Source of the DNA: Lysobacter sp. Root690
Lineage (GTDB): Bacteria; Pseudomonadota; Gammaproteobacteria; Xanthomonadales; Xanthomonadaceae
DNA: 37,114 nucleotides
Assembly: GCF_001427785.1 (NCBI RefSeq)
Contig: NZ_LMHM01000013.1
Location: forward strand, 284,186 to 321,299
Direction: 5' to 3'
Of this stretch, positions 8,550 to 16,708 are shown one piece after another. Under the pieces are notes generated by a model, which saw only the letters and a list, made by a program, of their open reading frames with translations, ran no database searches and had not been told where the DNA came from. The position numbers and the translations under genes were made by a program. Position 1 is the first letter of the stretch. Each line of letters opens with the position of its first letter.

Positions 8550-9611
8550 ATGACGGACCATGCCCTCGACGATCTGCCCGCATTGCGGGCCGAGCTGCTT
8601 GTTCCCGATTCCAGCAACCGCAACCGCCGCCGCGTCGCCGGCGACGGACTCAAGCGTTTTCCGCGCGATCCGGTGGTGCTGTATGCGTATATCGCCAGCC
8701 ATATCGGCGACGCCATTCAATGGAGCGCGCCCGACGGCGACCGCAGCCGTTATCCGTGGACGCTGGGCCGCGCTTTGGCCAGCGCCTTCGATCTGCTCGC
8801 CCAGCCTCCCGCCGCGGCCGGCGCGATCCGTCCGGCGCTGCTGCGGGTGAGCAATGTCGCCGCCGCGCTGTTGGCGCTGGAAGACCGGCCCGATGCGGCG
8901 AGCCTGGAACAGGCCGGTCGGCGTCTGGATGCATACCGCGCGCTGCGCGATCAGCCGCTGAGCGATCACGAGAAGGCCGACTGGTTTCCCGACAGCCACT
9001 ACCGTGCCGCACGCGGCCGCCTGCGCGCATGGCAGGCGGTGCTGAAATCGCCGCGCGAGGCCGATGAGGACTTCGCGTTCCTGCCCGATTACCTGGAAGC
9101 GCGCGACCTGCGCTGGGCGTTCGATCCGTTGGTGCTGTTGCCCGAGTTCCAGCATTGGGCGTTGCAGCGCATCCGTCGCGAGCGCGAGGCGAACGGCGTC
9201 CGATCCGCGCGCGCGACGATTGAATTCGATTGCGTAGAGTCGTATCGCAACCACGCCACGGTGTCGGACAAGCAGATGCCGGCGTTGATCCTCGGCCGCC
9301 TGCTGGCCGCGCTCGTGGTCGGCCGGCCGAACCTGGTGTCCAACGCCTGGCGTTTGAGTCAGTTCAAGTTGCCGTGCGCGGCCGCGTGTCTGCAGGCGCT
9401 GTTCGCGGCCGGGCTGGATCCGGATGCGAGTTTGAAGGATGGGCAGACGTTGTTGCAGAACGCGATCGAGAAGGCCGATCTGGCCGCGGTGCAAGCGTAT
9501 CTCGACGCGGGCGCTGCGTCATCTTGCGCGTCGGTTGAGGCGGCTTCGGTGCGCGGCGCGCGTGGGGCGATGGCTGCGGCGGTGAGGGTGCGGTCCAGTT
9601 CGACGGCGTGA
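8550..9611 (+). CDS. Uncharacterised protein with C-terminal ankyrin-like repeats
   Basis: A soluble 353-residue protein I do not recognise as a named family. The body (1-280) is alpha-helical and rich in Arg, Asp and Trp. Near the C-terminus CLQALFAAGLDPDASLKDGQ and VQAYLDAGA look like two ankyrin repeats. The last 30 or so residues are low-complexity Ala/Ser/Arg, and the true end may be functionally unimportant. The ATG is preceded by AAAGGA 9 bases upstream. It follows the lipase effector by about 200 bases on the same strand, across a hairpin terminator, so it may be a separately controlled member of the effector module (second immunity or accessory protein). That is inference from position and repeats. 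Confidence 0.75.
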   Translation: MTDHALDDLPALRAELLVPDSSNRNRRRVAGDGLKRFPRDPVVLYAYIASHIGDAIQWSAPDGDRSRYPWTLGRALASAFDLLAQPPAAAGAIRPALLRVSNVAAALLALEDRPDAASLEQAGRRLDAYRALRDQPLSDHEKADWFPDSHYRAARGRLRAWQAVLKSPREADEDFAFLPDYLEARDLRWAFDPLVLLPEFQHWALQRIRREREANGVRSARATIEFDCVESYRNHATVSDKQMPALILGRLLAALVVGRPNLVSNAWRLSQFKLPCAAACLQALFAAGLDPDASLKDGQTLLQNAIEKADLAAVQAYLDAGAASSCASVEAASVRGARGAMAAAVRVRSSSTA

Positions 9612-9663
9612 GCGTGTTTGCTGGGTTATGTCTTGGTGATGATCTGCATTGATCGATCCTCGC

Positions 9664-9931
9664 GTAAATCATCGCCCACTTTGTAAAAGGGGGCGAGCGC
9701 CTGACGTACTGCGATACAGGTGAACCTGGCGGCGCGGGGCATTTGCTTTGGCTCTGCGCAGTACGAGCAAAAGCAAATCCCCTGGGCCCCCTCTACAAAG
9801 GGGGAATCCTTCGGGGACCAACGCTTTACGTTGATAGATCGTCGGGTAAATGATCGCCCAGTTTGTAAAAGGGGGCGAGCGCCTGACGTACTTCGATGCA
9901 GGTGAACCAAGCGGCGCGGGGGATTCGCTTC
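9664..9931. repeat. Duplicated 85-bp dispersed repeat with inverted middle
   Basis: Copy A (about 9664-9748) and copy B (about 9846-9930) are direct repeats. Both include TTTGTAAAAGGGGGCGAGCG, CCTGACGTACT and CAGGTGAACC, with about eight differences. Between them lies related sequence in the opposite orientation (CCCCCTCTACAAAGGGGG, about 9788-9805) and a hairpin ATTTGCTTTGGCTC/GAGCAAAAGCAAAT (9741-9778). The short open frames here are probably by-products of the repeat. It fills the 350-base gap between the ankyrin-like and AhpD-like genes. Confidence 0.8.
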
Positions 9932-9961
9932 TGCTCTCGCAGTTGCCGTCGCTCACAACCC

Positions 9962-10426
9962 TCAAACCTTCCAAGACCCCACCGGCTGCCGCACCGCCAC
10001 ATTCAACCGGTTCCACACGTTGATGTTGGCGATCGCGACGATCAGCGCCGACATCGCGGTGTCGCTGTAATGACGCGCGGCCTCGGCCCAGATCGCGTCG
10101 GACACCGGTTCGGGCCGGTCGCTGATCCGGGTCAGCGCTTCGGTCAGCGCCAATGCGGCGCGCTCGGCGTCGCTGAAGTAGGGCGCTTCGCGCCAGGCCG
10201 AGACCGCGAACAGGCGTTCGTCGGTTTCGCCGTGCTGTTTGCCAATCTTCGCGTGCATGTCCACGCACACGCCGCAGCCGTTGATCTGGCTGGCGCGCAG
10301 TTCGATCAGGATCAAGGTGGCGTCGGCCACGCCCTTGTTCTCGACCGAGGCCTTGAGCGCCCACAGCGCCTTCATGCTGTCGGGCAGGATCACGGCGGGG
10401 TTGTGCATGCGAGGCGTGTGGTTCAT
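9962..10426 (-). CDS. Carboxymuconolactone decarboxylase / AhpD-like protein
   Basis: A 154-residue cytoplasmic protein of the CMD/AhpD family, small helical peroxidase-like proteins. The redox site GCGVCVDMH carries the C-x-x-C plus His pattern of alkylhydroperoxidases. The helical segments typical of the family follow (ERAALALTEALTRI, then the IVAIANINVWNRLNV C-terminal helix). The ATG at 10426 is chosen because CGGAG precedes it by about 9 bases and the family begins here; the frame stays open upstream but is not coding-like. It lies third behind two DJ-1/PfpI genes on the same strand after a 149-base gap, which suggests a shared role in oxidative or electrophile stress. Substrate unknown. 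Confidence 0.88.
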   Translation of the reverse strand: MNHTPRMHNPAVILPDSMKALWALKASVENKGVADATLILIELRASQINGCGVCVDMHAKIGKQHGETDERLFAVSAWREAPYFSDAERAALALTEALTRISDRPEPVSDAIWAEAARHYSDTAMSALIVAIANINVWNRLNVAVRQPVGSWKV

Positions 10427-10575
10427 GGCGGTGGCTCCGGGGTGGTGGGCGTTGGCAACGCGGGTCGTTATCGATTCGACGAACGACCCGGCGCGCGTGT
10501 GACATCCGCCAACGATCACCCAGTGCCCGCGCCACCGGCCGCGCCGTCGGGCGACGGCGCGACCCCGACGAAGGC

Positions 10576-11418
10576 TTACTTGAGCCGCTGCAGCAACACT
10601 TTCGCCACATCCACCGCCGACGCCGGATTCTGCCCGGTGATCAGCTCGCGATCGGTCACTACGTTCGAAGTCCACGGCTGAGTGTTGCTGCGATAGCGCA
10701 CGCCGGCCTGTTCCAGCGCGGTCTGCGGATAGAACTTCATCTCGCCGCCCTTGAGTTGCGGCTTGGCGATGGTTTCTTCCTGGTTGCTGATGACGGTGAC
10801 TTGATAGCCGGCGTAGATCCAATCGGGCGGCGCGCTCGCCTTGCCGGTCTGCGCCAGTCGCGCGCTGAACTGTTGCGCCTGCGGCAAGGTCGACAGCAAC
10901 GCGATCGGGCCGTGGCAGACCAGCGCGGTGGTCTTGTTCCTTGCGTGGAAATCGCTCAGCAAGCGGCCCAGCGCGGGACTGTCGAGCAGGTCCTGCATCG
11001 GCGCGTGGCCGCCGGGGACATAGACCGCGTCGAAGCGGTCGTAGCCCAGTTGCTCGACCCGCGCCAGGCTCATCACCGGCGAGGTGTCCGGCGAGTTCAA
11101 CGCGAGTTTTTCCAGCAAGGCCTGATGCGTCTGCAATGCAGCCGCGTCGCCGCCGAAATACATCGCATCGACCGAACCGCGGTCCAGGGTCGGCGCGCGA
11201 CCGAGCGGGGTAGCGAAGCTGACTTGATGGCCGGCATCGAGCAACAGTTTGACCGGCTGCATCAGTTCGTTGAGGTAGAAGCCGGTGGCGAAGGTCTTGC
11301 CGTGCTTGAGTTCGAGTTGGTCGGCATCGGACAGCACCACCAGTACGTGGCCGGCGTGGGCGCTGCCGGCGGCGAGGATCAACGCCAGCGAAGCGGCGAG
11401 AGCATAAAAAGTTTTCAT
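10576..11418 (-). CDS. Exported DJ-1/PfpI family protein
   Basis: A 280-residue protein of the DJ-1/PfpI (class I glutamine amidotransferase-like) fold. MKTFYALAASLALILAAGSAHA is a clear Sec signal peptide cut after AHA, so it acts in the periplasm, unusual for this mostly cytoplasmic family. The nucleophile elbow LVCHGP (Cys-His) and VYVPGGHAPM are present. HGKTFATGFYLNEL and ITGQNPAS match the Hsp31/HchA-like branch, whose members act as glyoxalases or chaperones. The ATG at 11418 follows AGGA by about 8 bases. It lies 29 bases downstream of a cytoplasmic paralogue (11448-12155). The pair probably handles reactive carbonyls in two compartments (inference). Confidence 0.88.
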   Translation of the reverse strand: MKTFYALAASLALILAAGSAHAGHVLVVLSDADQLELKHGKTFATGFYLNELMQPVKLLLDAGHQVSFATPLGRAPTLDRGSVDAMYFGGDAAALQTHQALLEKLALNSPDTSPVMSLARVEQLGYDRFDAVYVPGGHAPMQDLLDSPALGRLLSDFHARNKTTALVCHGPIALLSTLPQAQQFSARLAQTGKASAPPDWIYAGYQVTVISNQEETIAKPQLKGGEMKFYPQTALEQAGVRYRSNTQPWTSNVVTDRELITGQNPASAVDVAKVLLQRLK

Positions 11419-11447
11419 CGGAAGTTTCCTGAAGTGGTATGCGAGGT

Positions 11448-12155
11448 TCACGCCGAGGCGCGCGCGAGCAGGCTGTCGCGCAGGGCCGCGCCGACGCCGC
11501 CGGCCGATTGCGGGTTCTGTCCGGTGATCAAGCGACCGTCGACCACGACCTTCGCGGTCCAGTCCGGCGCCGGCTGGTGCAACGCACCGCGCTGGCTGAG
11601 CGTGCTCGCGAGCAGGAACGGCACCTCGTCGGCCAGTCCGACCGCGCGCTCTTCGTCGTCGGTGAACGCGCTCACGCGTTTGCCGGCGACCACGTATTCG
11701 CCGTTGGACAACATTACGTTTACCAAGGCGGCCGGCCCATGACATACCGCGGCGACCACACCGCCCGCCTCGTAGATCTCGCGAGTAACCCGTTGCGCTG
11801 CTGCACTTTCCGGAAAGTCCCACATCGCGCCATGCCCGCCGGCGAAGAAGATCGCCGAGTAACGCGACGCATCGGCGTCGTCCAACTTCAAGGTCGTGCG
11901 CACGGCCTGACGGAAGCTCTCGTCGTTCCAGTAGCGCGCGTTGATCGCATCGTCCACGTCCAGGCCGTCGACCGGCGGCTCGCCGCCCTGGATCGAGGCG
12001 AACTCGACCGCGATGTCGGCGGCGTCCAGTTCGGCCAGCGGGTGGGTGACTTCGCCGAGGTAATAACCGGTCGGTTGGCCCGTCGCGCCCTTGAGCGCGT
12101 GGCTGGTCAGCACGAACAGCACGGGTTTGAGCGAGGCGGCGGAATTCGGGTTCAT
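11448..12155 (-). CDS. DJ-1/PfpI family protein (cytoplasmic paralogue)
   Basis: A 235-residue protein, DJ-1/PfpI superfamily and Hsp31-like, without signal peptide. Visible motifs: TSHALKGATGQPTGYYLGE at the N-terminus, FFAGGHGAMWDF, the Cys-His elbow AAVCHGPAAL, and LITGQNPQSA near the C-terminus. It is similar in motif order to the exported protein encoded next, so the two probably arose by duplication. It is first in the minus-strand unit and divergent from a LysR regulator 96 bases away. An inverted repeat in that gap lies 24 bases before the start. The start at 12155 gives the family's usual N-terminus; its ribosome binding site is weak (GCAGG). Likely a glyoxalase III-like or chaperone activity (family knowledge); the exact reaction is unknown. 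Confidence 0.87.
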   Translation of the reverse strand: MNPNSAASLKPVLFVLTSHALKGATGQPTGYYLGEVTHPLAELDAADIAVEFASIQGGEPPVDGLDVDDAINARYWNDESFRQAVRTTLKLDDADASRYSAIFFAGGHGAMWDFPESAAAQRVTREIYEAGGVVAAVCHGPAALVNVMLSNGEYVVAGKRVSAFTDDEERAVGLADEVPFLLASTLSQRGALHQPAPDWTAKVVVDGRLITGQNPQSAGGVGAALRDSLLARASA

Positions 12156-12178
12156 GGTCTTGGCCTGCGGGGAGTGAG

Positions 12179-12198
12179 CGGGCACTGTATTGTGCCCG
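12179..12198. promoter_or_regulatory. Candidate LysR operator
   Basis: A perfect inverted repeat CGGGCAC-TGTATT-GTGCCCG lies in the 96-base gap between the divergent LysR and DJ-1 genes. It contains the T-N11-A pattern of LysR boxes and sits close upstream of the DJ-1 start. It is a good candidate for the site where the LysR protein controls both directions. Confidence 0.5.
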
Positions 12199-12251
12199 TT
12201 GGCGGCGATAAACTCGGCCAAGGGCAAATAATTTGTTCTTTGGAGGCAAAG

Positions 12252-13151
12252 ATGAGCCGTCGATTCGACCACCTGGGCGACGTGGAGGCCTTCATCGCGG
12301 TGATCGAGCACGGCTCGCTGACCGCCGCCGCGGTGGCGTTGGCGACCACGCCGTCGGTGATCAGCCGGGCGATCGTGCGGCTGGAAACCCGTCTCGGGAC
12401 GCAACTGCTGCGGCGCACGACCCGGCGCCAGGGCCTGACCGAGGCCGGGCGCCTGTACCAGGAGCACGCCCGCGCCGCGTTCGCGCTGATCGACGATGCC
12501 GAGCGCGCGATCCAGGGCCAGGACGGCGAACTCAGCGGACGCGTGCGCCTCAGCGTGCCGACCACCTACGGCCATTACCGCTTGCCCGCGGTGTTGCAAC
12601 GCTATCTGCAGCGCTATCCGGGCGTGCAGGTCGAACTCAATATCGCCAATCGCAATGTCGATCTGGTCGCCGAAGGCTTCGACCTGGCGATCCGGCTCGG
12701 CGCCTTGCCCGACAGCGGGCTGGTCGCGCGCAAGCTCGAGGACGCTTCGCTGTGCGTGGTCGCCTCACCTTCGTATCTCGAACGCGCCGGCCTGCCGCGC
12801 GATCTGGGCGATCTGTCGAAGCACGCCTGTCTGCCGTTCGAGATGCCGAGCACCGGCCGCATCGCGACCTGGTTGTTCCGCGACGGCGAACGCGATATCG
12901 ACTGGACGCCGCCGTCGACGCTGCGCGTGTCCGAGGACGTGCTCGGCGTGGTCTCGCTGGCCGAGCACGGCGCCGGCATCTGCCAGAGCTACGACTTCAT
13001 CGTCGAAGAACGCCTGCGCCGCGGCGTGCTGGTCGAACTGTTGCCGCAACTGCGCGGGCGCTCGCGGCCGTTCTCGCTGATCTACGCACCGCACCGGCGT
13101 CTGTCGGCGGCGTCGCGGGCGTTGATCGACATGCTGACCGGCGAGGCCTAG
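12252..13151 (+). CDS. LysR family transcriptional regulator
   Basis: A 299-residue regulator of standard LysR length. The N-terminal winged helix-turn-helix covers about residues 5-65 (FIAVIEHGSLTAAAVAL, SVISRAIVRLETRLGTQLL, LTEAGRLYQEHA). The effector-binding domain covers about 92-299 (LSGRVRLSVP, VDLVAEGFDLAIRLG, SEDVLGVVSLAEHGAGI), resembling the CrgA/DsdC-like branch that often regulates oxidoreductase and DJ-1 genes. The ATG follows GGAGG by 5 bases; longer upstream readings overlap the divergent gene and are rejected. It is transcribed away from the DJ-1/DJ-1/AhpD-like unit, the classic arrangement for a LysR protein and its target. The inducer is unknown. Confidence 0.93.
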   Translation: MSRRFDHLGDVEAFIAVIEHGSLTAAAVALATTPSVISRAIVRLETRLGTQLLRRTTRRQGLTEAGRLYQEHARAAFALIDDAERAIQGQDGELSGRVRLSVPTTYGHYRLPAVLQRYLQRYPGVQVELNIANRNVDLVAEGFDLAIRLGALPDSGLVARKLEDASLCVVASPSYLERAGLPRDLGDLSKHACLPFEMPSTGRIATWLFRDGERDIDWTPPSTLRVSEDVLGVVSLAEHGAGICQSYDFIVEERLRRGVLVELLPQLRGRSRPFSLIYAPHRRLSAASRALIDMLTGEA

Positions 13152-13490
13152 GCGCGGCGCATTGCGACGCGCCGCATTGTCGCGACGCGGTGATGCGATC
13201 GCTGCGATTGCATGCGGCGTCACAGATCCAGACCGGGCACCACGACGCGATTGCTCCGCCGCGCGGCATCGCATGCAGTCATCGCGGCCGATGGATACGC
13301 CAAGGTGTGGTCGCGCATCCGCGCCGGACTTTCCACAACGGCCGCTAAACCCGCGCCGCGTTGCCGGACTTATGGCCGAGCAAGACGGCGGTTTTTTAAA
13401 GAACTCTTAAAGCCCGCTCGCTAGTTTCGCGGGAGTGCAGCCGCCGCCGTCGCACTGAGTCATTCCTCCCCCCACTTCAGGACTTCCCCC
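13152..13490. other. Intergenic region upstream of MipA/OmpV gene
   Basis: No coding frame with support. A GC hairpin (CGGCGC/GCGCCG, about 13157-13175) follows the LysR stop without a T tract. An AT-rich patch (GTTTTTTAAAGAACTCTTAA, about 13391-13410) is the likeliest place for the promoter of the gene at 13491, but I cannot assign -35 and -10 boxes. Confidence 0.4.
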
Positions 13491-14294
13491 ATGCGCCTCG
13501 TTCGCGTCGTAACGCCGTTCGTGCTTCTGCTTCCGTTTGCGGTATCGGCCCAGGTGCGGCAGGAGGGCGAGGAGCGCGCGGATGTCGCGCCGTCCAACTG
13601 GAGCATCGGCGTCGCCGGAGGAATCCGCACCGAGCTGTACGCGGGCGAGGGCAACCACACCCGCGCGGTTCCGTTCTTCGGTTACGAGGGCGAGCGCTTC
13701 TATTTCCGCGGCATCAGCGCCGGCTATCACCTGATCCAGAACGAGAGCTTCGTGCTCGACGCGTTCCTGTCCGGCCGTCTGGACGCGATGGACGCCAACG
13801 ACTTCGGCCGGCGCGAGCTGGCCCGCCGCGGCATCAATCGCGATCTGCTCGAAGACCGCGACGACAGCGTCGACGCCGGCGTGTCGGCGAGCTGGCGCGG
13901 TTCGGCCGGCGAAGTGCAGCTCGAACTCAAGGGCGACATCGCCGATGTCAGCGGCGGTTACGAGGCCGATCTGAGCTACCGCTATCCGATGAAGGCCGCC
14001 GGCCTGCTGATCACGCCCACGGTCGGCGTCAGCATGCTGTCCAAGGATCTGGCCAACTACTACTACGGCACCCTGGACGAAGAAGTCGCGCGCGGCGTGG
14101 TCAGCTATCGCCCCGGCAGCGTGACCATTCCGTATGTCGGCGTCAGCCTGGCCAAGCCGTTCGCGGAGAAGTGGCGCTTCATCGCCAACCTGACCTATCA
14201 GGTGTTGCCCGATGAGATCAGCGACAGCCCGTTGATCGCCGAGGACACCGACGGCGTGGGCCAGGCGTTCTTCGGCGTGTCGCGCAGTTTCTGA
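13491..14294 (+). CDS. MipA/OmpV family outer membrane protein
   Basis: A 267-residue outer membrane beta-barrel. MRLVRVVTPFVLLLPFAVSAQ is a Sec signal cut near residue 20. The mature protein alternates polar and hydrophobic residues in strands (WSIGVAGGIRTELY, AVPFFGYEGERFYFRGI, SVDAGVSASWRG, YYYGTLDEE, VTIPYVGVSLAKPF) and ends in FFGVSRSF. That C-terminal Phe is the usual signal for barrel assembly. YYYG and the strand order match the MipA/OmpV family (MltA-interacting scaffold or small-solute porin). The ATG follows the T/C-rich patch and a weak GGAC site. It stands alone, followed by a 200-base gap. Function beyond a porin or scaffold is unknown. Confidence 0.88.
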   Translation: MRLVRVVTPFVLLLPFAVSAQVRQEGEERADVAPSNWSIGVAGGIRTELYAGEGNHTRAVPFFGYEGERFYFRGISAGYHLIQNESFVLDAFLSGRLDAMDANDFGRRELARRGINRDLLEDRDDSVDAGVSASWRGSAGEVQLELKGDIADVSGGYEADLSYRYPMKAAGLLITPTVGVSMLSKDLANYYYGTLDEEVARGVVSYRPGSVTIPYVGVSLAKPFAEKWRFIANLTYQVLPDEISDSPLIAEDTDGVGQAFFGVSRSF

Positions 14295-14438
14295 CGAGGG
14301 CGTCGCAACGGGTACGAGCTTGCTTCACGAGTCTTGTTTCGGCGGCGCTTGATTTGCGCGGCCGTTGATGAGCTCCGAGCGGTGCACATCCGCGCCGCCC
14401 ATGCACGAACGGCGCGGATGCGTGCGCCGCTCACTCAG

Positions 14439-14462
14439 GATCGGCGCGCCGACGCGCCGATC
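14439..14462 (+). promoter_or_regulatory. Perfect 10-bp hairpin upstream of flavoprotein gene
   Basis: GATCGGCGCG-CCGA-CGCGCCGATC forms a perfect stem with a four-base loop. It lies 20 bases before the AGGAG of the gene at 14497, in the likely mRNA leader. There is no T tract, so it is not a standard terminator. It could affect translation or be the end of the preceding transcript. Confidence 0.4.
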
Positions 14463-14496
14463 GTCACCGGCATCACCGAGCCAGGAGTTATTGCGT

Positions 14497-15234
14497 ATGC
14501 GACAAACCGCGGTTCCCCTGTCACTGCCGCAAGGCGCCGGCCTGATCGAACGCGCTTTCACCCGCTTGCTGCTGCGCATGGTGCAGGTCACCCGGGTCGA
14601 GGCGCCGCAACCGGATTTTCGTTTCATCACCCTGCAAGGCGAATCGCTCGAGCATTGCGACTGGCTGCCCGGCGACAAAGTACAGATCAAGCTCGACGGC
14701 GGTCTGCAGACCCGCACCTACACTCCGTTCGAATTCGATCCGCTCAGCGGCCGCATGCGCATCGTCGGCTATTGCCACGGGCCCGGCCCGGGTGCGGAAT
14801 GGGTACGCAGCGCGCGTCCCGGCGAAGCGAAGGCGGTGTTCGGTCCGCGCGGCTCCTTGAATCTGCAGAACCTTGCGTCCTGCACGGTGCTGTTCGGCGA
14901 TGAGACCTCGTTCGGACTCGCCGCCGCGTTGCGTCGCGACGAACCGGGCCTGCATTGCGTGTTCGAAGTGGTCTCGCCGACCCAGTCGCGCGCGATCTTG
15001 CAGGCGCTGGGGCTGGAACACGCGCGGGTAATCGAACGCCGCGCCGACGACAGTCATCTCGACGAAGCCATCGATGCGATGCGGCGCAGCGCCGAAATCC
15101 GCACCAGCTTCGTGCTGACCGGCCGCGCGCCGGCGATCCAGCGCGTGGGCCGCGCGCTCAAGGCCGACGGCACCGCCGCGAACCAGTTGCGCAGCAAGCC
15201 GTACTGGGCGCTGGGACGCAAAGGGCTGGACTGA
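14497..15234 (+). CDS. Siderophore-interacting-type flavoprotein (FAD/NAD-binding)
   Basis: A 245-residue soluble protein of the ferredoxin-reductase fold, closest by motif to siderophore-interacting proteins that reduce Fe(III)-siderophores. The FAD-binding barrel has GDKVQIKLDGG and the R-x-Y-T motif RTYTPFEFD (about residues 70-80). FGPRGSLNL and FGDETSFGLAAAL follow, the NAD(P)-binding-like half, and PYWALGRKG near the C-terminus resembles the family's Y-W tail. The start at 14497 follows AGGAG by 9 bases; the frame stays open upstream without protein character. It converges with a DUF2252 gene, with only 16 bases between stops. No siderophore genes are adjacent, so the substrate is open. 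Confidence 0.85.
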   Translation: MRQTAVPLSLPQGAGLIERAFTRLLLRMVQVTRVEAPQPDFRFITLQGESLEHCDWLPGDKVQIKLDGGLQTRTYTPFEFDPLSGRMRIVGYCHGPGPGAEWVRSARPGEAKAVFGPRGSLNLQNLASCTVLFGDETSFGLAAALRRDEPGLHCVFEVVSPTQSRAILQALGLEHARVIERRADDSHLDEAIDAMRRSAEIRTSFVLTGRAPAIQRVGRALKADGTAANQLRSKPYWALGRKGLD

Positions 15235-15250
15235 GAGGCGCGGGCTGCGT

Positions 15251-16618
15251 TCAGTACAGCGGCGTGCCCGCCTCGTAGGCGTCCACGAACGCCTGCCAGT
15301 CCAGTTGCGTCTGCGCCGCGTAATCGAAGGCGAACGCGCGCAGTTCCGACTTGAAGCCGCTGCGGCTCGTCACCGCCTCGGTGACCTGCTTGTCGATGCT
15401 GTAGCCGACCACGGTGGCGTCGTAGTCCTGATCGGCCAGGGCATGCGCGCTCGCCAGGGCCTGGCCTACGTACTGCGCGGCGGTGTTGAACTTGCCCGCG
15501 CTGTCGAGCTTGGCGACGTCGAAGTCTTCCTGGAACGGCGACTTCTCGTGCACGTAGAAGGGCAGGCCGCCGATGCTGGCATGGCCGATCAATACCTCGG
15601 CATTGACGACCTGGGACTTGGCCGTGCGCGCCACCCGCATGCCTTGATGGCTTTCGTACGCCGATGACGGCAGGCGCCCGGGCGCGGCGGTCGCCACCGC
15701 GCTGACCGCCTGCTGTTTGAGTTCGAGGATCACGTCATCCGAGGCAGACGAGGTCGCGCCTTCGATCAGCGCGTAATAACGCAGCTTGCCGAGGCTGCCG
15801 ACACCCGAACCGAGTTTGCGATGCACGTCCTTGATCGTGTAATAGCTGCTCGCATAGCGCTTGGAGGCGGCGATCGAACCGACGTAGGCGGGCATCGCCG
15901 CGGTCACGTCGCTGTAAGTCGCCGCCGGCACCGCGATCAGATCCGGCAGGTTCTGGAAACGCCGCGCGCTGCCGCGGAGCGCGGTGTATTTCGCCAGCAG
16001 GTTCGCGCGGGTCTTGCCGTCGGCCTTGTCGATGGTGTCGTCGACCACACCGGTGGTGGCGTCCTTGTCCAGGCGGAAGCTGGCTTCGCCGTTGCTGCCC
16101 TTGAACTGCGCCATCTGGTCGAGATAGGCGCCGAGCATAGTGTCGATGGCGGCGCCGATGTCGGCGTCGCCGCGGCCGTTGTCGCGGCCGGCGAGGACCA
16201 TGCTGGCGGCGAGCCGGCGCAGGTCCCACACGTACTGGCCGAGATAGCCTTCGTCGAAATCGGCGACTTTGAACACGGCCTTGCCGCTGCTGTCGCGCGC
16301 CGCGTCGAAGTTGCCCAGGTGGGTGTCGCCGCCGATCCAGGTGGTGCTGGTCTGCGCGGTCGCATACGCCGAGGCCGGTCGGGTCGCCATGTCCTGGAAG
16401 AAGAGGTGGTCGCTGCCGCGATAGAAGTCGTAGGCGCTGCGCGCCATCGTCGCCAGCTTGGTGTCGAGTTCGCCGCTCGTGGTGGCCGCATACGGATGGT
16501 TGTAGTCGCGGATCTGCGCGACCAACCAGTTGTCGCGCGCGCTGGCCGCGTCGGCGTGGCCGCCGACGGCGCAGGCGGCCAGGGTGAGGGCGAGCAAGGC
16601 GATGCGGGGTGTCGACAT
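15251..16618 (-). CDS. Exported DUF2252 kinase-like protein
   Basis: A 455-residue DUF2252 protein. This family is distantly related in fold to aminoglycoside phosphotransferases and other small-molecule kinases, but no reaction is established. Visible motifs: WIGGDTHLGNFD (the G-D-x-H-x-x-N of the kinase-like active site), VADFDEGYLGQYVWDLRRLA (a D-x-D-like metal site), and HQGMRVARTAKSQ. The N-terminus MSTPRIALLALTLAACAVGG is a signal, either Sec (cut after ADA) or a lipoprotein signal with lipobox LAAC. Export is odd for an ATP-dependent fold, so it may be non-catalytic or use another donor. The ATG at 16618 follows AGGAA by 7 bases. It lies downstream of a small secreted protein gene on the same strand. 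Confidence 0.88.
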   Translation of the reverse strand: MSTPRIALLALTLAACAVGGHADAASARDNWLVAQIRDYNHPYAATTSGELDTKLATMARSAYDFYRGSDHLFFQDMATRPASAYATAQTSTTWIGGDTHLGNFDAARDSSGKAVFKVADFDEGYLGQYVWDLRRLAASMVLAGRDNGRGDADIGAAIDTMLGAYLDQMAQFKGSNGEASFRLDKDATTGVVDDTIDKADGKTRANLLAKYTALRGSARRFQNLPDLIAVPAATYSDVTAAMPAYVGSIAASKRYASSYYTIKDVHRKLGSGVGSLGKLRYYALIEGATSSASDDVILELKQQAVSAVATAAPGRLPSSAYESHQGMRVARTAKSQVVNAEVLIGHASIGGLPFYVHEKSPFQEDFDVAKLDSAGKFNTAAQYVGQALASAHALADQDYDATVVGYSIDKQVTEAVTSRSGFKSELRAFAFDYAAQTQLDWQAFVDAYEAGTPLY

Positions 16619-16708
16619 GGGCGGGTTCCTGGGCGTGAGTGAGCCGGCCGCAGCGCGGCCGGCCCGCACAGTCCAGCATCGGCCTGTGTCAGCGATGCGT
16701 CGGCGCTG

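Noticed and set aside
9626-9910. Short minus-strand frames in the repeat region as possible genes
   Set aside because: They are built from the duplicated repeat itself; the peptide similarity between frames only reflects the DNA repeat.
10576-12249. A 557-residue fused DJ-1 protein
   Set aside because: The upstream half is an out-of-frame shadow of the other DJ-1 gene; the signal peptide at 11418 marks the true start.
11439-12251. Long N-terminal extension of the LysR protein
   Set aside because: Antisense to the DJ-1 gene; the ATG at 12252 with GGAGG gives a normal LysR N-terminus.
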